DNA of 64,000 bases. Origin: Stenotrophomonas maltophilia. Its GTDB lineage: Bacteria > Pseudomonadota > Gammaproteobacteria > Xanthomonadales > Xanthomonadaceae. The position numbers and the translations under genes are program-made. This document shows positions 34,364-41,484 of the stretch, in pieces (the stretch's first letter is position 1; the number at the start of each line of letters is the position of its first letter). The stretch is taken from contig DEVL01000001.1 of assembly GCA_002363385.1 (NCBI GenBank), positions 248,001 through 312,000 on the forward strand, in the 5' to 3' direction. The notes below the pieces were generated by a model. That model was not told the DNA's origin. It was given only the letters and a program-made list of their open reading frames with translations, and did not search any database.

Positions 34364-34388
34364 GTAGCGCCGGGCGCTGCCCGGCGGC
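34364..34388 (+). repeat. SMAG-like palindromic repeat, GTAGCGCCGGGC subtype
   Basis: GTAGCGCCGGGCGCTGCCCG plus GCGGC: GTAG followed by an inverted repeat, filling the 30-base gap between the convergent patatin and Lrp-type genes. Confidence 0.65.
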
Positions 34389-34389
34389 G

Positions 34390-34872
34390 TTACTCCAGCT
34401 GCGACAACGGCAGCGCGCGGAAATCCTTCACCGTGCGCAGCACGAAGCTGGAATTGACGTCGGCCACGCCGGCGGCATTGAGCAGCTTGTCGAGCAGGAA
34501 GCTGGAGAAGTGCTCCAGGTCGCGCACGTAGATGTGCAGCAGGTAATCCATGTCGCCGGTGAGCGCATGGCAGGCCACCACCTCATCCCAGATCAGCACG
34601 CTGTCGGCGAACACGCCGATGGCATGCTGGTCGTGCTTCTCCAGCTGCACACGGACGAAGGCCTGCAGCCCCAGGCCGATCTGGCGGGGCTCCAGCCGGG
34701 CACCATACCCGGCGATCACGCCCTCGCTCTCCAGCCGCTGCACGCGCCGCAGGCAGGCCGACGGGGACAGATTCACCCGTGCGGCCAATTCGGCGTTGGT
34801 CGCGCGGCCGTGTTGCTGGATTTCAGCCAGCAAGCGCAGATCCGTGCGGTCGAACTGGGCAATTCCGGTCAT
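34390..34872 (-). CDS. Lrp/AsnC-family transcriptional regulator
   Basis: A 160-residue regulator with the Lrp helix-turn-helix (LAEIQQHGRATNAELAARVNLSPSACLRRVQRLE) and the ligand-binding RAM domain (VRVQLEKHD...GDMDYLLHIYVRDLEHF...VNSSFVLRTVKDFRALPL). It is encoded divergently from phhA with 127 bases between, and the gap contains a CGCAA-N5-TTGCG dyad. Control of aromatic amino acid breakdown is likely from context. The ATG at 34872 is used; the sequence upstream is off-type. Confidence 0.93.
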   Translation of the reverse strand: MTGIAQFDRTDLRLLAEIQQHGRATNAELAARVNLSPSACLRRVQRLESEGVIAGYGARLEPRQIGLGLQAFVRVQLEKHDQHAIGVFADSVLIWDEVVACHALTGDMDYLLHIYVRDLEHFSSFLLDKLLNAAGVADVNSSFVLRTVKDFRALPLSQLE

Positions 34873-34896
34873 TGCTGCCCCGCAACATGAGGTGGA

Positions 34897-34911
34897 CGCA
34901 ATGATCTTGCG
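34897..34911. promoter_or_regulatory. Lrp-type 15-base operator between lrp and phhA
   Basis: CGCAA-TGATC-TTGCG is a perfect dyad with 5-base arms and 5-base centre, the classic shape of Lrp/AsnC sites. More half-sites occur in the same gap: CGCAA at 34881-34885 and 34929-34933, TTGCG at 34947-34951. The array fits cooperative binding by the adjacent regulator. Confidence 0.55.
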
Positions 34912-34999
34912 CCAGAAGCCTATATCCGCGCAACTTTGCAAACCTCTTGCGCGCCCCCTGCCCTAGCATCGACAGATGACTTCCCAGGAGACCACCACG

Positions 35000-35896
35000 A
35001 TGGAAACCGCCACCGCCCCCCGCCGCGTCGAACACCAGCAGACCGACAAGGGATACGTGCCGGTCTATACCACCGCCATCGTGGAGCAGCCCTGGGACAC
35101 CTACACCGCCGACGACCACGCCACCTGGAGCACGCTGTACCAGCGCCAGCGGGCGCTTCTGGAAGGCCGCGCCAGCAGGGAGTTCCTGCACGCGCAGGAC
35201 GAGATGGGCATGAGCGCGCACATGATTCCGCGCTTCGACCAGCTCAACGAAGTGCTGGGCGCCGCCACCGGCTGGACCCTGGTCGGGGTGGAAGGTCTGC
35301 TGCCGGAGCTGGATTTCTTCGATCACCTGGCCAACCGCCGCTTCCCGGTGACGTGGTGGATCCGTCGCCCGGACCAGATCGACTACATCGCCGAGCCGGA
35401 CATGTTTCATGACCTGTTCGGGCACGTGCCACTGCTCATGAACCCGGTGTTCGCCGACTACATGGCCGCCTACGGCCGTGGCGGCGTCAAGGCGCATGCG
35501 ATCGGCCCGGAAGCACTGCAGCACCTGACCCGCCTGTACTGGTACACGGTGGAGTTCGGCCTGATCAACACCGAGGAAGGCCTGCGCATCTACGGTGCCG
35601 GCATCGTCTCCTCCAAGGGCGAGTCGCTGTACTCGCTGGAGTCGGCGGCGCCGAACCGGATCGGCTTCGATCTGGAGCGGATCATGCGCACCCGCTACCG
35701 CATCGACACCTTCCAGAAAACCTACTTCGTCATCGACAGCTTCGAGCAGTTGATGGAGGCGACCGCGCCGGACTTCACTCCGATCTATGCCGCGCTGGAG
35801 GCCAGGGACCATCTGCCGGCCGGTGACGTGCAGGACGGTGACCGCGTGTTCCAGAAGGGCACCGGCGAAGGCTGGGAAGACGGCGGCGATGTCTGA
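35000..35896 (+). CDS. phhA: Phenylalanine 4-hydroxylase
   Basis: PhhA converts phenylalanine to tyrosine with tetrahydropterin, oxygen and iron. The 298-residue protein has the iron ligands H137 and H142 in FHDLFGHVP and E185 in WYTVEFGL. AGGAG at 34986-34990 favours the ATG at 35000 over the one at 34976. Length is normal for the bacterial enzyme. No pterin dehydratase gene (phhB) adjoins it. The divergent Lrp-type gene probably regulates it. Confidence 0.95.
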   Translation: METATAPRRVEHQQTDKGYVPVYTTAIVEQPWDTYTADDHATWSTLYQRQRALLEGRASREFLHAQDEMGMSAHMIPRFDQLNEVLGAATGWTLVGVEGLLPELDFFDHLANRRFPVTWWIRRPDQIDYIAEPDMFHDLFGHVPLLMNPVFADYMAAYGRGGVKAHAIGPEALQHLTRLYWYTVEFGLINTEEGLRIYGAGIVSSKGESLYSLESAAPNRIGFDLERIMRTRYRIDTFQKTYFVIDSFEQLMEATAPDFTPIYAALEARDHLPAGDVQDGDRVFQKGTGEGWEDGGDV

Positions 35897-35903
35897 TCGG
35901 GAG

Positions 35904-35926
35904 AGCCGACCGGTGGTCGGCTGCTT
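35904..35926 (+). terminator. Intrinsic terminator after phhA
   Basis: AGCCGACC-GGT-GGTCGGCT forms an 8-bp stem followed by GCTTTT. It lies seven bases after the phhA stop, ahead of the converging fic gene, and resembles a SMAG-type palindrome taken over as a terminator. Confidence 0.65.
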
Positions 35927-35927
35927 T

Positions 35928-37130
35928 TCAGCGTGGACGTTGGTGGGGCGGTAACGGGAGCTGATTGAGCCGGTCGAGAACTGCCCGCGCGTAGTAGGTT
36001 CGCCCCCACTTCCGTTCGTTGCCCGTGGCCAGAATCCCTTCTTTCTCCAGCGCATAGATGCCGGTGAGTGCCGAGCGGTTCGATACCCCCAGCAGCGATG
36101 CAACCTGCGCGGCGGTGACCACCGGGTGGCCGACGAGCAGCGCAGGCAGTCGGCGCGCGACGGCGTCTGCACGATAGCCGCTCACCTGTTCGGACCACTC
36201 GGCCACGAGCTGCTGCATGTGCTCGGCAATGGCGATGGCGTCGTTGGCCGACTCCACCACGGCCTTGGACACCATGTCCATCCACGGCGCCCAGTTGCCC
36301 TTGAGCTGCACCTGGTTGAGTGCGTCGTAGTAAGCATCCTTGCTGCGCAGCAACGCGCCGGACAGGTACAACGGTGGGTATCCCTCGGCCGCCAGAATGA
36401 GCGGCATCAGCAGCCGCCCCGTGCGCCCGTTTCCATCCTTGTAGGGGTGGATCGTTTCGAACTGGGCATGCGCGATGGCGAGCTGCGCAAGGATATTCAG
36501 TTCGAACTGCTCATCCTCCGCCGGCTGGTACTGCAGCATCTGCCGTTCCAGTTCCTGCATGGCGTCGCCAATCCGATCCGGTGGCGAAGGAACAAAGCGG
36601 GCATCTTCAGGGCGTCCTCCCAAGGGGCCGATCACCGCTTGTTCCTGGCGATACCTGCCTTTTGGGAAGTCATCCGGCATGTCCTGCATCAGCACGGCAT
36701 GCAGATGGTTCACCAGCCCAAGATCGATGGCGGACCTGCCCCGTTCCCGAACCGCCTCCAGGCCGTCCTGAAGCGCCTGCACATAGCGCTCGGTGACGAC
36801 GACATCGGGCGGCAGGCCGTCCAGACCGAGGGTCGCCTCATACACCAGCAGTTCGTCCAGATCGGTGCGGGTGCCTTCAATCTGCGAGCTCTGCACGGCT
36901 TCACGTCGCGCGAGCGTGCGTGTGACCAGATCGGGGGCGGACCACTGCCGCATGGCCTGGCCCAGGCGCGCCAGCGCCGCGTTGGCGCTGATCAGCCGTT
37001 CACGGCTCCCCGACTGCCCTGGCGGCAGCCTGCGCGGCGTAGGCGGGGCGGTCATGGCCAGCAGATGCGGGCGGCCTTCGACCGGCACCACGTACTGCCG
37101 GAAGTGGACCGCGATGTCTTCCCGACGCAT
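35928..37130 (-). CDS. Fic-family protein with N-terminal inhibitory motif and C-terminal winged helix
   Basis: Fic proteins transfer AMP (or another phosphate-containing group) to target side chains. The 400-residue protein has the active motif HPYKDGNGRTGR at 228-239 with His228. The self-inhibiting motif SSQIEG is at 81-86, with Glu85 expected to block ATP (class II Fic). The C-terminal 100 residues (VVTAAQVASLLGVSNRSALTGIYALEKEGIL) form a winged helix that could bind DNA. An array of inverted repeats lies just upstream, so autoregulation is plausible. The target is unknown; no antitoxin gene is adjacent. Confidence 0.93.
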   Translation of the reverse strand: MRREDIAVHFRQYVVPVEGRPHLLAMTAPPTPRRLPPGQSGSRERLISANAALARLGQAMRQWSAPDLVTRTLARREAVQSSQIEGTRTDLDELLVYEATLGLDGLPPDVVVTERYVQALQDGLEAVRERGRSAIDLGLVNHLHAVLMQDMPDDFPKGRYRQEQAVIGPLGGRPEDARFVPSPPDRIGDAMQELERQMLQYQPAEDEQFELNILAQLAIAHAQFETIHPYKDGNGRTGRLLMPLILAAEGYPPLYLSGALLRSKDAYYDALNQVQLKGNWAPWMDMVSKAVVESANDAIAIAEHMQQLVAEWSEQVSGYRADAVARRLPALLVGHPVVTAAQVASLLGVSNRSALTGIYALEKEGILATGNERKWGRTYYARAVLDRLNQLPLPPHQRPR

Positions 37131-37149
37131 GGGCCGCCTCCCGGGCGCC

Positions 37150-37225
37150 TAACCTTCAAAAGCACTTTACGCTTTTGAAGGTTAGATATCTATCCTTCAA
37201 ATTCCAGGAGAGCTTTTGAAGGTTA
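37150..37225 (-). promoter_or_regulatory. Four-copy operator array before the fic gene
   Basis: TAACCTTCAAAAGC at 37150-37163 and its exact reverse complement GCTTTTGAAGGTTA at 37171-37184 form a 14-base inverted repeat with a 7-base spacer. GCTTTTGAAGGTTA recurs at 37212-37225, facing a partial copy TATCCTTCAAA at 37191-37201. The array starts 20 bases upstream of the fic ATG and is AT-rich against its surroundings. It most likely covers the fic promoter and binds a dimeric regulator, perhaps Fic's own winged helix. Confidence 0.7.
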
Positions 37226-37258
37226 ACGTCCCAGGGACTGAGTCCAGTCGCCCGCCTC

Positions 37259-38368
37259 CTAACGCGGATACGCCAGCAGCACCACCAGATCCATCTCCCC
37301 CACCTGCTGCAGCGCATGCGAGCTCCCCGTCCGCGTCAGCAACGCATCCCCCGCCGCCACGTCGTACTGCTTCCCATCCAGTACGTAGCTGCCCTGCCCG
37401 CTGACGATGTAGTAGATCTCGTCCTTGTGCTGCGGGTGCAGGCCGATCCCCGCGCCCTTGTGCAGCACACGCTTGCGAAGAACGAACGGGAGGTCGGTGT
37501 CCCCGGCGAAAAACGGATACGCCGTGGTCGGCCCCGCTCCACCATGCGGGCCGGGCTGGGTCACCGCGATGTCACGCTCGTGCACCACGCGCGAGGGTTT
37601 GGTGGCCTCACCACCCTGCCCTGCACTGCGCACCTCGCAGTCGATGTCGCGCTTCAGTGCAGGCCTCATCGTCGGCTGCAATGCCACCCAGTCACGCATC
37701 ACCAGGCACGCCACCGCCGTCGCACCGGCCAGACTGAAGTGCGTGCCATCGGCCTTGTTCTGCTCGGGCACGAACATGAAATACGGCTTGGCGCCCTGCT
37801 CGCCCAGCCCGCGGATCCAGCGCGTGGAACTGTCGTTGAGATCGATCAGCGCGACCTGCTCGCGCGTGGCCAGCGCTTTCACCGCCTGGGTGTACACGCC
37901 ATGCGTATCCAGCAGCGAACCGAAGTCGTACAGCAGCCGCGCCACCGGGGTGATCAACACCGGCGTGGCGCCCTTGTCGCGGGCCAGCTGCACGTAGCGC
38001 ATCAGGAACTGCGGGTACGCCGTAGCGGGATCGGTATAGCGGGTGGGATCTTCGAACTTGGCGTCGTTGTGGCCGAACTGGATCAGCAGCACGTCCCCGC
38101 GCTGGAGCTCGGCGGCGATCGCATCCAGGCGCTTCTCATCGATGAAGCTGCGCGTGCTGCGGCCGCCCTTGGCATGGTTGCGGACCTCCCAGACGGCAGG
38201 ATCGAGATAGCTCTGCAACGCTTGGCCCCAGCCGGCCTGTGGCGCGCGCTCCGGGCCGTACTCGGCGGCGGTGGAATCCCCGGCAATGAAGATGCGGTGC
38301 GGGGCGCACAGCGCGCTGGGGGCCGCGAGCAGCAGCGACAGGGACAGCAGCAAACGCAGCATGGTCAT
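37259..38368 (-). CDS. SGNH-type pectin/rhamnogalacturonan acetylesterase fused to a cupin
   Basis: The 369-residue protein has a signal peptide (to about residue 22) and two domains. The first (25-235) is an SGNH hydrolase of the CE12 type: GDST with Ser32, GGRST at 68-72, GHND at 99-102 and the D207/H210 dyad in ADGTHFS. It should deacetylate pectic polymers. The second (about 268-368) is a cupin with H311, H314, E317 and H351 in place to bind metal. The ATG at 38368 is preferred over in-frame sequence upstream that runs into a SMAG-like repeat. It follows kduI-kduD on the same strand. Confidence 0.85.
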   Translation of the reverse strand: MTMLRLLLSLSLLLAAPSALCAPHRIFIAGDSTAAEYGPERAPQAGWGQALQSYLDPAVWEVRNHAKGGRSTRSFIDEKRLDAIAAELQRGDVLLIQFGHNDAKFEDPTRYTDPATAYPQFLMRYVQLARDKGATPVLITPVARLLYDFGSLLDTHGVYTQAVKALATREQVALIDLNDSSTRWIRGLGEQGAKPYFMFVPEQNKADGTHFSLAGATAVACLVMRDWVALQPTMRPALKRDIDCEVRSAGQGGEATKPSRVVHERDIAVTQPGPHGGAGPTTAYPFFAGDTDLPFVLRKRVLHKGAGIGLHPQHKDEIYYIVSGQGSYVLDGKQYDVAAGDALLTRTGSSHALQQVGEMDLVVLLAYPR

Positions 38369-38386
38369 GCTCCTGGGGGGGAGAGC

Positions 38387-38409
38387 TGCCGGCCAGCGGC
38401 CGGCACTAC
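38387..38409 (-). repeat. SMAG-like palindromic repeat
   Basis: TGCCGGCCAGCGGCCGGCAC plus TAC is the exact reverse complement of the repeat at 748-770. It lies between kduD and the esterase-cupin gene. Confidence 0.7.
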
Positions 38410-38410
38410 C

Positions 38411-38466
38411 GGGCAGATGGGTGTCTGAACGACAGATGGGCACCCAAGGGCGCCCATCGTCTGCCC
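38411..38466 (-). terminator. Nested hairpin after kduD
   Basis: GGGCAGA (38411-38417) pairs with TCTGCCC (38460-38466), enclosing a long inner hairpin GATGGGC...GCCCATC (38435-38458) with CCC-AA-GGG at its tip. It lies 29 bases beyond the kduD stop. No T tract follows; it may separate expression of the esterase-cupin gene from kduID. Confidence 0.45.
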
Positions 38467-38494
38467 GCGTGGGCGCATCGTCCGGTGGTGTCGC

Positions 38495-39250
38495 TTACCG
38501 GGCGAGCCAGCCACCGTCGACCGGCAGGACCGCGCCGTTGACGTAGTCCGAGGCGCTGGAGGCCAGGAACACGGCGGTGCCGCCGAGATCTTCCGGGGTG
38601 CCCCAGCGTGCGGCCGGGATGCGGTCGAGGATGGACTTGTTGCGGTCCTCATCGGCGCGCAGCGCGGCGGTGTTGTCGGTCGCCATGTAGCCCGGGGCGA
38701 TCGCGTTGACGTTGATGCCCTTGCTCGCCCATTCGTTGGCGAGCAGACGGGTGATGCCGGCGATGCCGCTCTTGCTGGCGGTGTAGGACGGCACGCGGAT
38801 ACCGCCCTGGAAGGACAGCATCGAGGCGATGTTGATGATCTTGCCGCGGCCCTGGGCGATGAAATGCTTGCCGGCGGCCTGCGAGATGAAGAACGCGGAC
38901 TTGATGTTGACGTTCATCACGTCATCCCAGTCCTGCTCGCTGAACTCGACTGCATCGGCGCGGCGGATCAGGCCGGCGTTGTTGACCAGGATGTCCAGGC
39001 CGCCCAGGCCTTCGATGGTTTCGCGGATGACGCGCTCGACCGGCTCGATGCTGATCAGGTTCGCTTCGATCGCCAGGCAGCGGCGGCCCAGCGCGGTGAT
39101 CTTTTCGATGGTCTCGGTGGGCGGCGCGATGCCGGCCACAGCGACGTCGGCACCGGCCTGCGCCAATGCGACCGCGATGCCCTGGCCCAGGCCGGTGTTG
39201 CCACCGGTGACGAGGGCGACCTTGCCTTCCAGACTGAACGGATTAGCCAT
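38495..39250 (-). CDS. kduD: 2-dehydro-3-deoxy-D-gluconate 5-dehydrogenase
   Basis: KduD reduces 2,5-diketo-3-deoxygluconate to 2-keto-3-deoxygluconate with NADH, the step after KduI in pectin breakdown. The 251-residue short-chain dehydrogenase has the cofactor loop VTGGNTGLGQG near the N-terminus, the NNAG motif in ILVNNAGL, and the catalytic SYTASKSG (Tyr-x-x-x-Lys). SDR enzymes are hard to tell apart, but the direct kduI neighbour (66 bases) and the overall sequence make KduD clear. Confidence 0.94.
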   Translation of the reverse strand: MANPFSLEGKVALVTGGNTGLGQGIAVALAQAGADVAVAGIAPPTETIEKITALGRRCLAIEANLISIEPVERVIRETIEGLGGLDILVNNAGLIRRADAVEFSEQDWDDVMNVNIKSAFFISQAAGKHFIAQGRGKIINIASMLSFQGGIRVPSYTASKSGIAGITRLLANEWASKGINVNAIAPGYMATDNTAALRADEDRNKSILDRIPAARWGTPEDLGGTAVFLASSASDYVNGAVLPVDGGWLAR

Positions 39251-39316
39251 TGCGTATGTAGTCCTTGTCCAATGCGTAACAGACGCCGCCGGCGCGATGC
39301 CGGCGGCGCGTCGGGG

Positions 39317-40165
39317 TCACTTGAGCTGGCAGATGTCCAGCACGTGCATGTCGGTGTAATCCAGGTTCTCGCCACCCATCGCCCAGATGAAGGCGTAGTT
39401 GCTGGTGCCCGCGCCCATGTGGATGGACCACGGCGGCGACACGACGGCTTCGTTGTTCTGGATGACGATGTGGCGCTGCGCCTCGGGCTCACCCATGAAG
39501 TGGTACACGCGGTCGTTCTGGCCCAGATCGAAGTAGAAATAGACTTCGCTGCGGCGGTCATGCAGGTGCGGCGGCATGGTGTTCCAGACGCTGCCCGGCT
39601 TGAGCACGGTCAGGCCCAGCAGCAGCTGCGAGGACTGGCAGGTGGCCGGCACGATGTACTGGTAGATGGTGCGCTCGTTGCTGGTTTCCAGCGCGCCACG
39701 GTCCAGGGCCACGGCATCCTTGATCGACAGCGCCTTGGTCTCGAAGCGCGCGTGCGCCGGGGTCGAGGCCAGGTAGAACTGGGCCGGGGTGGCGGCGTCG
39801 TCGGACGCGAACACCACGTCTTCGCTGCCCATGGCCACATACAGGCCATCCTTCGGCCCGAGCTTGAACACGGTGCCATCGACCGTGACGGTGCCGCTGC
39901 CGGCGCCGACGTTGATCACGCCCAGTTCGCGGCGCTCCAGGAAGGCATGGCCGGCGGCCGAGGCCGGTTCGGTCTGCTTGGGCAGCGAGACCGGGCCGTT
40001 GACCGGGGCCGCACCGCCGAGCACGAAGCGCTCGTAGTGGGTGTACTTCAGGGTCACCGCATCGGCATTGAACAGACCGTCGAGCAGGTACAGATCGCGC
40101 AGGTCGTCATTGCTGGCGCCCTTGATGGCGTCGGGATGGGTGGCGTAATGGGTCTTGCAGTACAT
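39317..40165 (-). CDS. kduI: 5-dehydro-4-deoxy-D-glucuronate isomerase
   Basis: KduI isomerises the ring-opened unsaturated uronate to 2,5-diketo-3-deoxygluconate. The 282-residue cupin-type protein has the zinc-binding PPHLHDRRSEVYFYF with its two histidines and glutamate, MGEPEAQRHIVIQNNEAVVSPPWSIHMG, and the family end MGGENLDYTDMHVLDICQL. The ATG at 40165 has GGAG eight bases before it. A promoter overlapped by a LacI-type operator lies at 40221-40250. Confidence 0.95.
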   Translation of the reverse strand: MYCKTHYATHPDAIKGASNDDLRDLYLLDGLFNADAVTLKYTHYERFVLGGAAPVNGPVSLPKQTEPASAAGHAFLERRELGVINVGAGSGTVTVDGTVFKLGPKDGLYVAMGSEDVVFASDDAATPAQFYLASTPAHARFETKALSIKDAVALDRGALETSNERTIYQYIVPATCQSSQLLLGLTVLKPGSVWNTMPPHLHDRRSEVYFYFDLGQNDRVYHFMGEPEAQRHIVIQNNEAVVSPPWSIHMGAGTSNYAFIWAMGGENLDYTDMHVLDICQLK

Positions 40166-40220
40166 GGCATCTCCAGAGCAGGGGTGGGGCGATGCGTCGG
40201 CCCCGGCACGATTTCAGGTG

Positions 40221-40250
40221 ATTGTAGCCAGTTGGTAAACCGGTGTCATT
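40221..40250 (-). promoter_or_regulatory. kduI promoter with overlapping LacI-type operator
   Basis: On the minus strand ATGACA (-35, 40249-40244) and TACAAT (-10, 40226-40221) are separated by exactly 17 bases, each one mismatch from consensus. The 18-base word TGGTAAACCGGTGTCATT (plus strand, 40233-40250) overlaps the -35 and spacer and is repeated exactly at 47987-48004. A repressor bound there would block RNA polymerase; the KdgR-like LacI regulator encoded nearby is the natural candidate. Confidence 0.7.
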
Positions 40251-40340
40251 TTGCAGCGCACGATAGGTCGGGTGGCCCGGCGTGGTGTCCATGTCAGAAA
40301 AGCCGTGCGATCGGCAACCGATTGCACGGGCGCGTGGCGA

Positions 40341-40359
40341 CGCGTTCATCATGAACGCG
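40341..40359. other. Perfect 19-base dyad after the lacI-type gene
   Basis: CGCGTTCAT-C-ATGAACGCG: 9-base arms around one base, between the end of the LacI-type gene and the kduI promoter. With a one-base centre it is a better protein-binding site than a hairpin. No T tract follows on either strand. Confidence 0.35.
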
Positions 40360-40382
40360 CGTCGTTGCCATCGCGGCGCGCG

Positions 40383-41441
40383 TCAATCCTCGGGCGGCTG
40401 GCAGGAGTCGCGCACGATCAGGTGCGGGCGCACGCTGGCGTGCTGCATCACGGCCTGGCCATCGGGCTGGATGAGCATCGCGGCCGCCGTGCGGCCGGTG
40501 TCGCGGGTGTGGCGGCGCACCGAGGTCAGCGACGGCCACAGGCGCGAGGCCAGCGGACTGTCGTCGTAGCCGATGATCGAGAGCTGGCGCGGAATGTTGA
40601 TGCCCGCGCGCAGGGCGACCTTGTAGATACCGGCGGCCATTTCATCGTTGCCTGTGAAGATGGCGGTGGGGCGCTGCTTGCCCAGCAGCAGCTTCTCGGC
40701 CGCGGCCACACCGGATTCAAAGGTGTAACCGGCCTCCACGATGCGTGCCGGGGGCAGCTCGATGCCGCGCTTGGCCAGGGCATCGATGAAGCCGGCGGTG
40801 CGTTCGTGCGCCGAGCGGTAGGCGCTTGGGCCGGTCACCAGGGCGATGTCGCGGTGGCCCAGCGAGAGCAGGTAATCGGCCGCTTCGGCGGCGCCGTCGC
40901 GATCGTGGGTGACCACCATCTGCGAGGTGTCGTCCAGCGGCAGCGAGGCGATCCGGGTGAAGCGGCAGCCGATTTCGTCGAGCATGTCCACCAGCGCCTG
41001 GTCTTCGGACGCGCGCGGGACGAGGATCACGCCGTGCAGCTTCTGCTGCTGCACGAAACGTCGCACGCCGTCGATATACCCGGGGCTGCGCGAATCGCAG
41101 GGGTGCACGACCAGCTCGAAACTGGAGCCGCGCAGCGCATCCAGTGCACCGTACTGCATGTCCACGATGTACTGGGCGGTCGGGTTGTCGTAGACCATGC
41201 CGATCAGGAACGAGCGGCGGAACGCCAGCCCGCGGGCCAGCGGGTCCGGCGCGTAACCGACCTCGCGCATCAACGCCTCGACCTTTTCGCGCGTGTCCTT
41301 CCGCACCAGCGGGGAGTTGTTGATGATGCGCGAGACGGTCTTCTTCGATACCCCGGACAGACGCGCGATGTCGTTGATCGTGGCGGCCTTGCCTTTGGTC
41401 AATCCGTGCGGCGACGGATCGGTTTTGCTGCGCAATGACAT
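40383..41441 (-). CDS. LacI-family regulator, probably of pectin genes (KdgR-like)
   Basis: A 352-residue LacI regulator: HTH with hinge ATINDIARLSGVSKKTVSRIINNSPLV, then a periplasmic-binding-protein-type effector domain (IGMVYDNPTAQYIVDMQYG, HGVILVPRASED, AIFTGNDEMAAGIY, IIGYDDSPLASRLWPSLTSV). The ATG at 41441 is chosen over a TTG nine bases earlier. As last gene of the run hydratase-dctPQM-PL10-GH43-lacI, it probably controls that operon and the other uronate genes that share operators. The effector may be 2-keto-3-deoxygluconate. Confidence 0.92.
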   Translation of the reverse strand: MSLRSKTDPSPHGLTKGKAATINDIARLSGVSKKTVSRIINNSPLVRKDTREKVEALMREVGYAPDPLARGLAFRRSFLIGMVYDNPTAQYIVDMQYGALDALRGSSFELVVHPCDSRSPGYIDGVRRFVQQQKLHGVILVPRASEDQALVDMLDEIGCRFTRIASLPLDDTSQMVVTHDRDGAAEAADYLLSLGHRDIALVTGPSAYRSAHERTAGFIDALAKRGIELPPARIVEAGYTFESGVAAAEKLLLGKQRPTAIFTGNDEMAAGIYKVALRAGINIPRQLSIIGYDDSPLASRLWPSLTSVRRHTRDTGRTAAAMLIQPDGQAVMQHASVRPHLIVRDSCQPPED

Positions 41442-41484
41442 GTCGTTCAAACCGGGGATGAGTCAGGGGATTCTAGCGGGGAGC

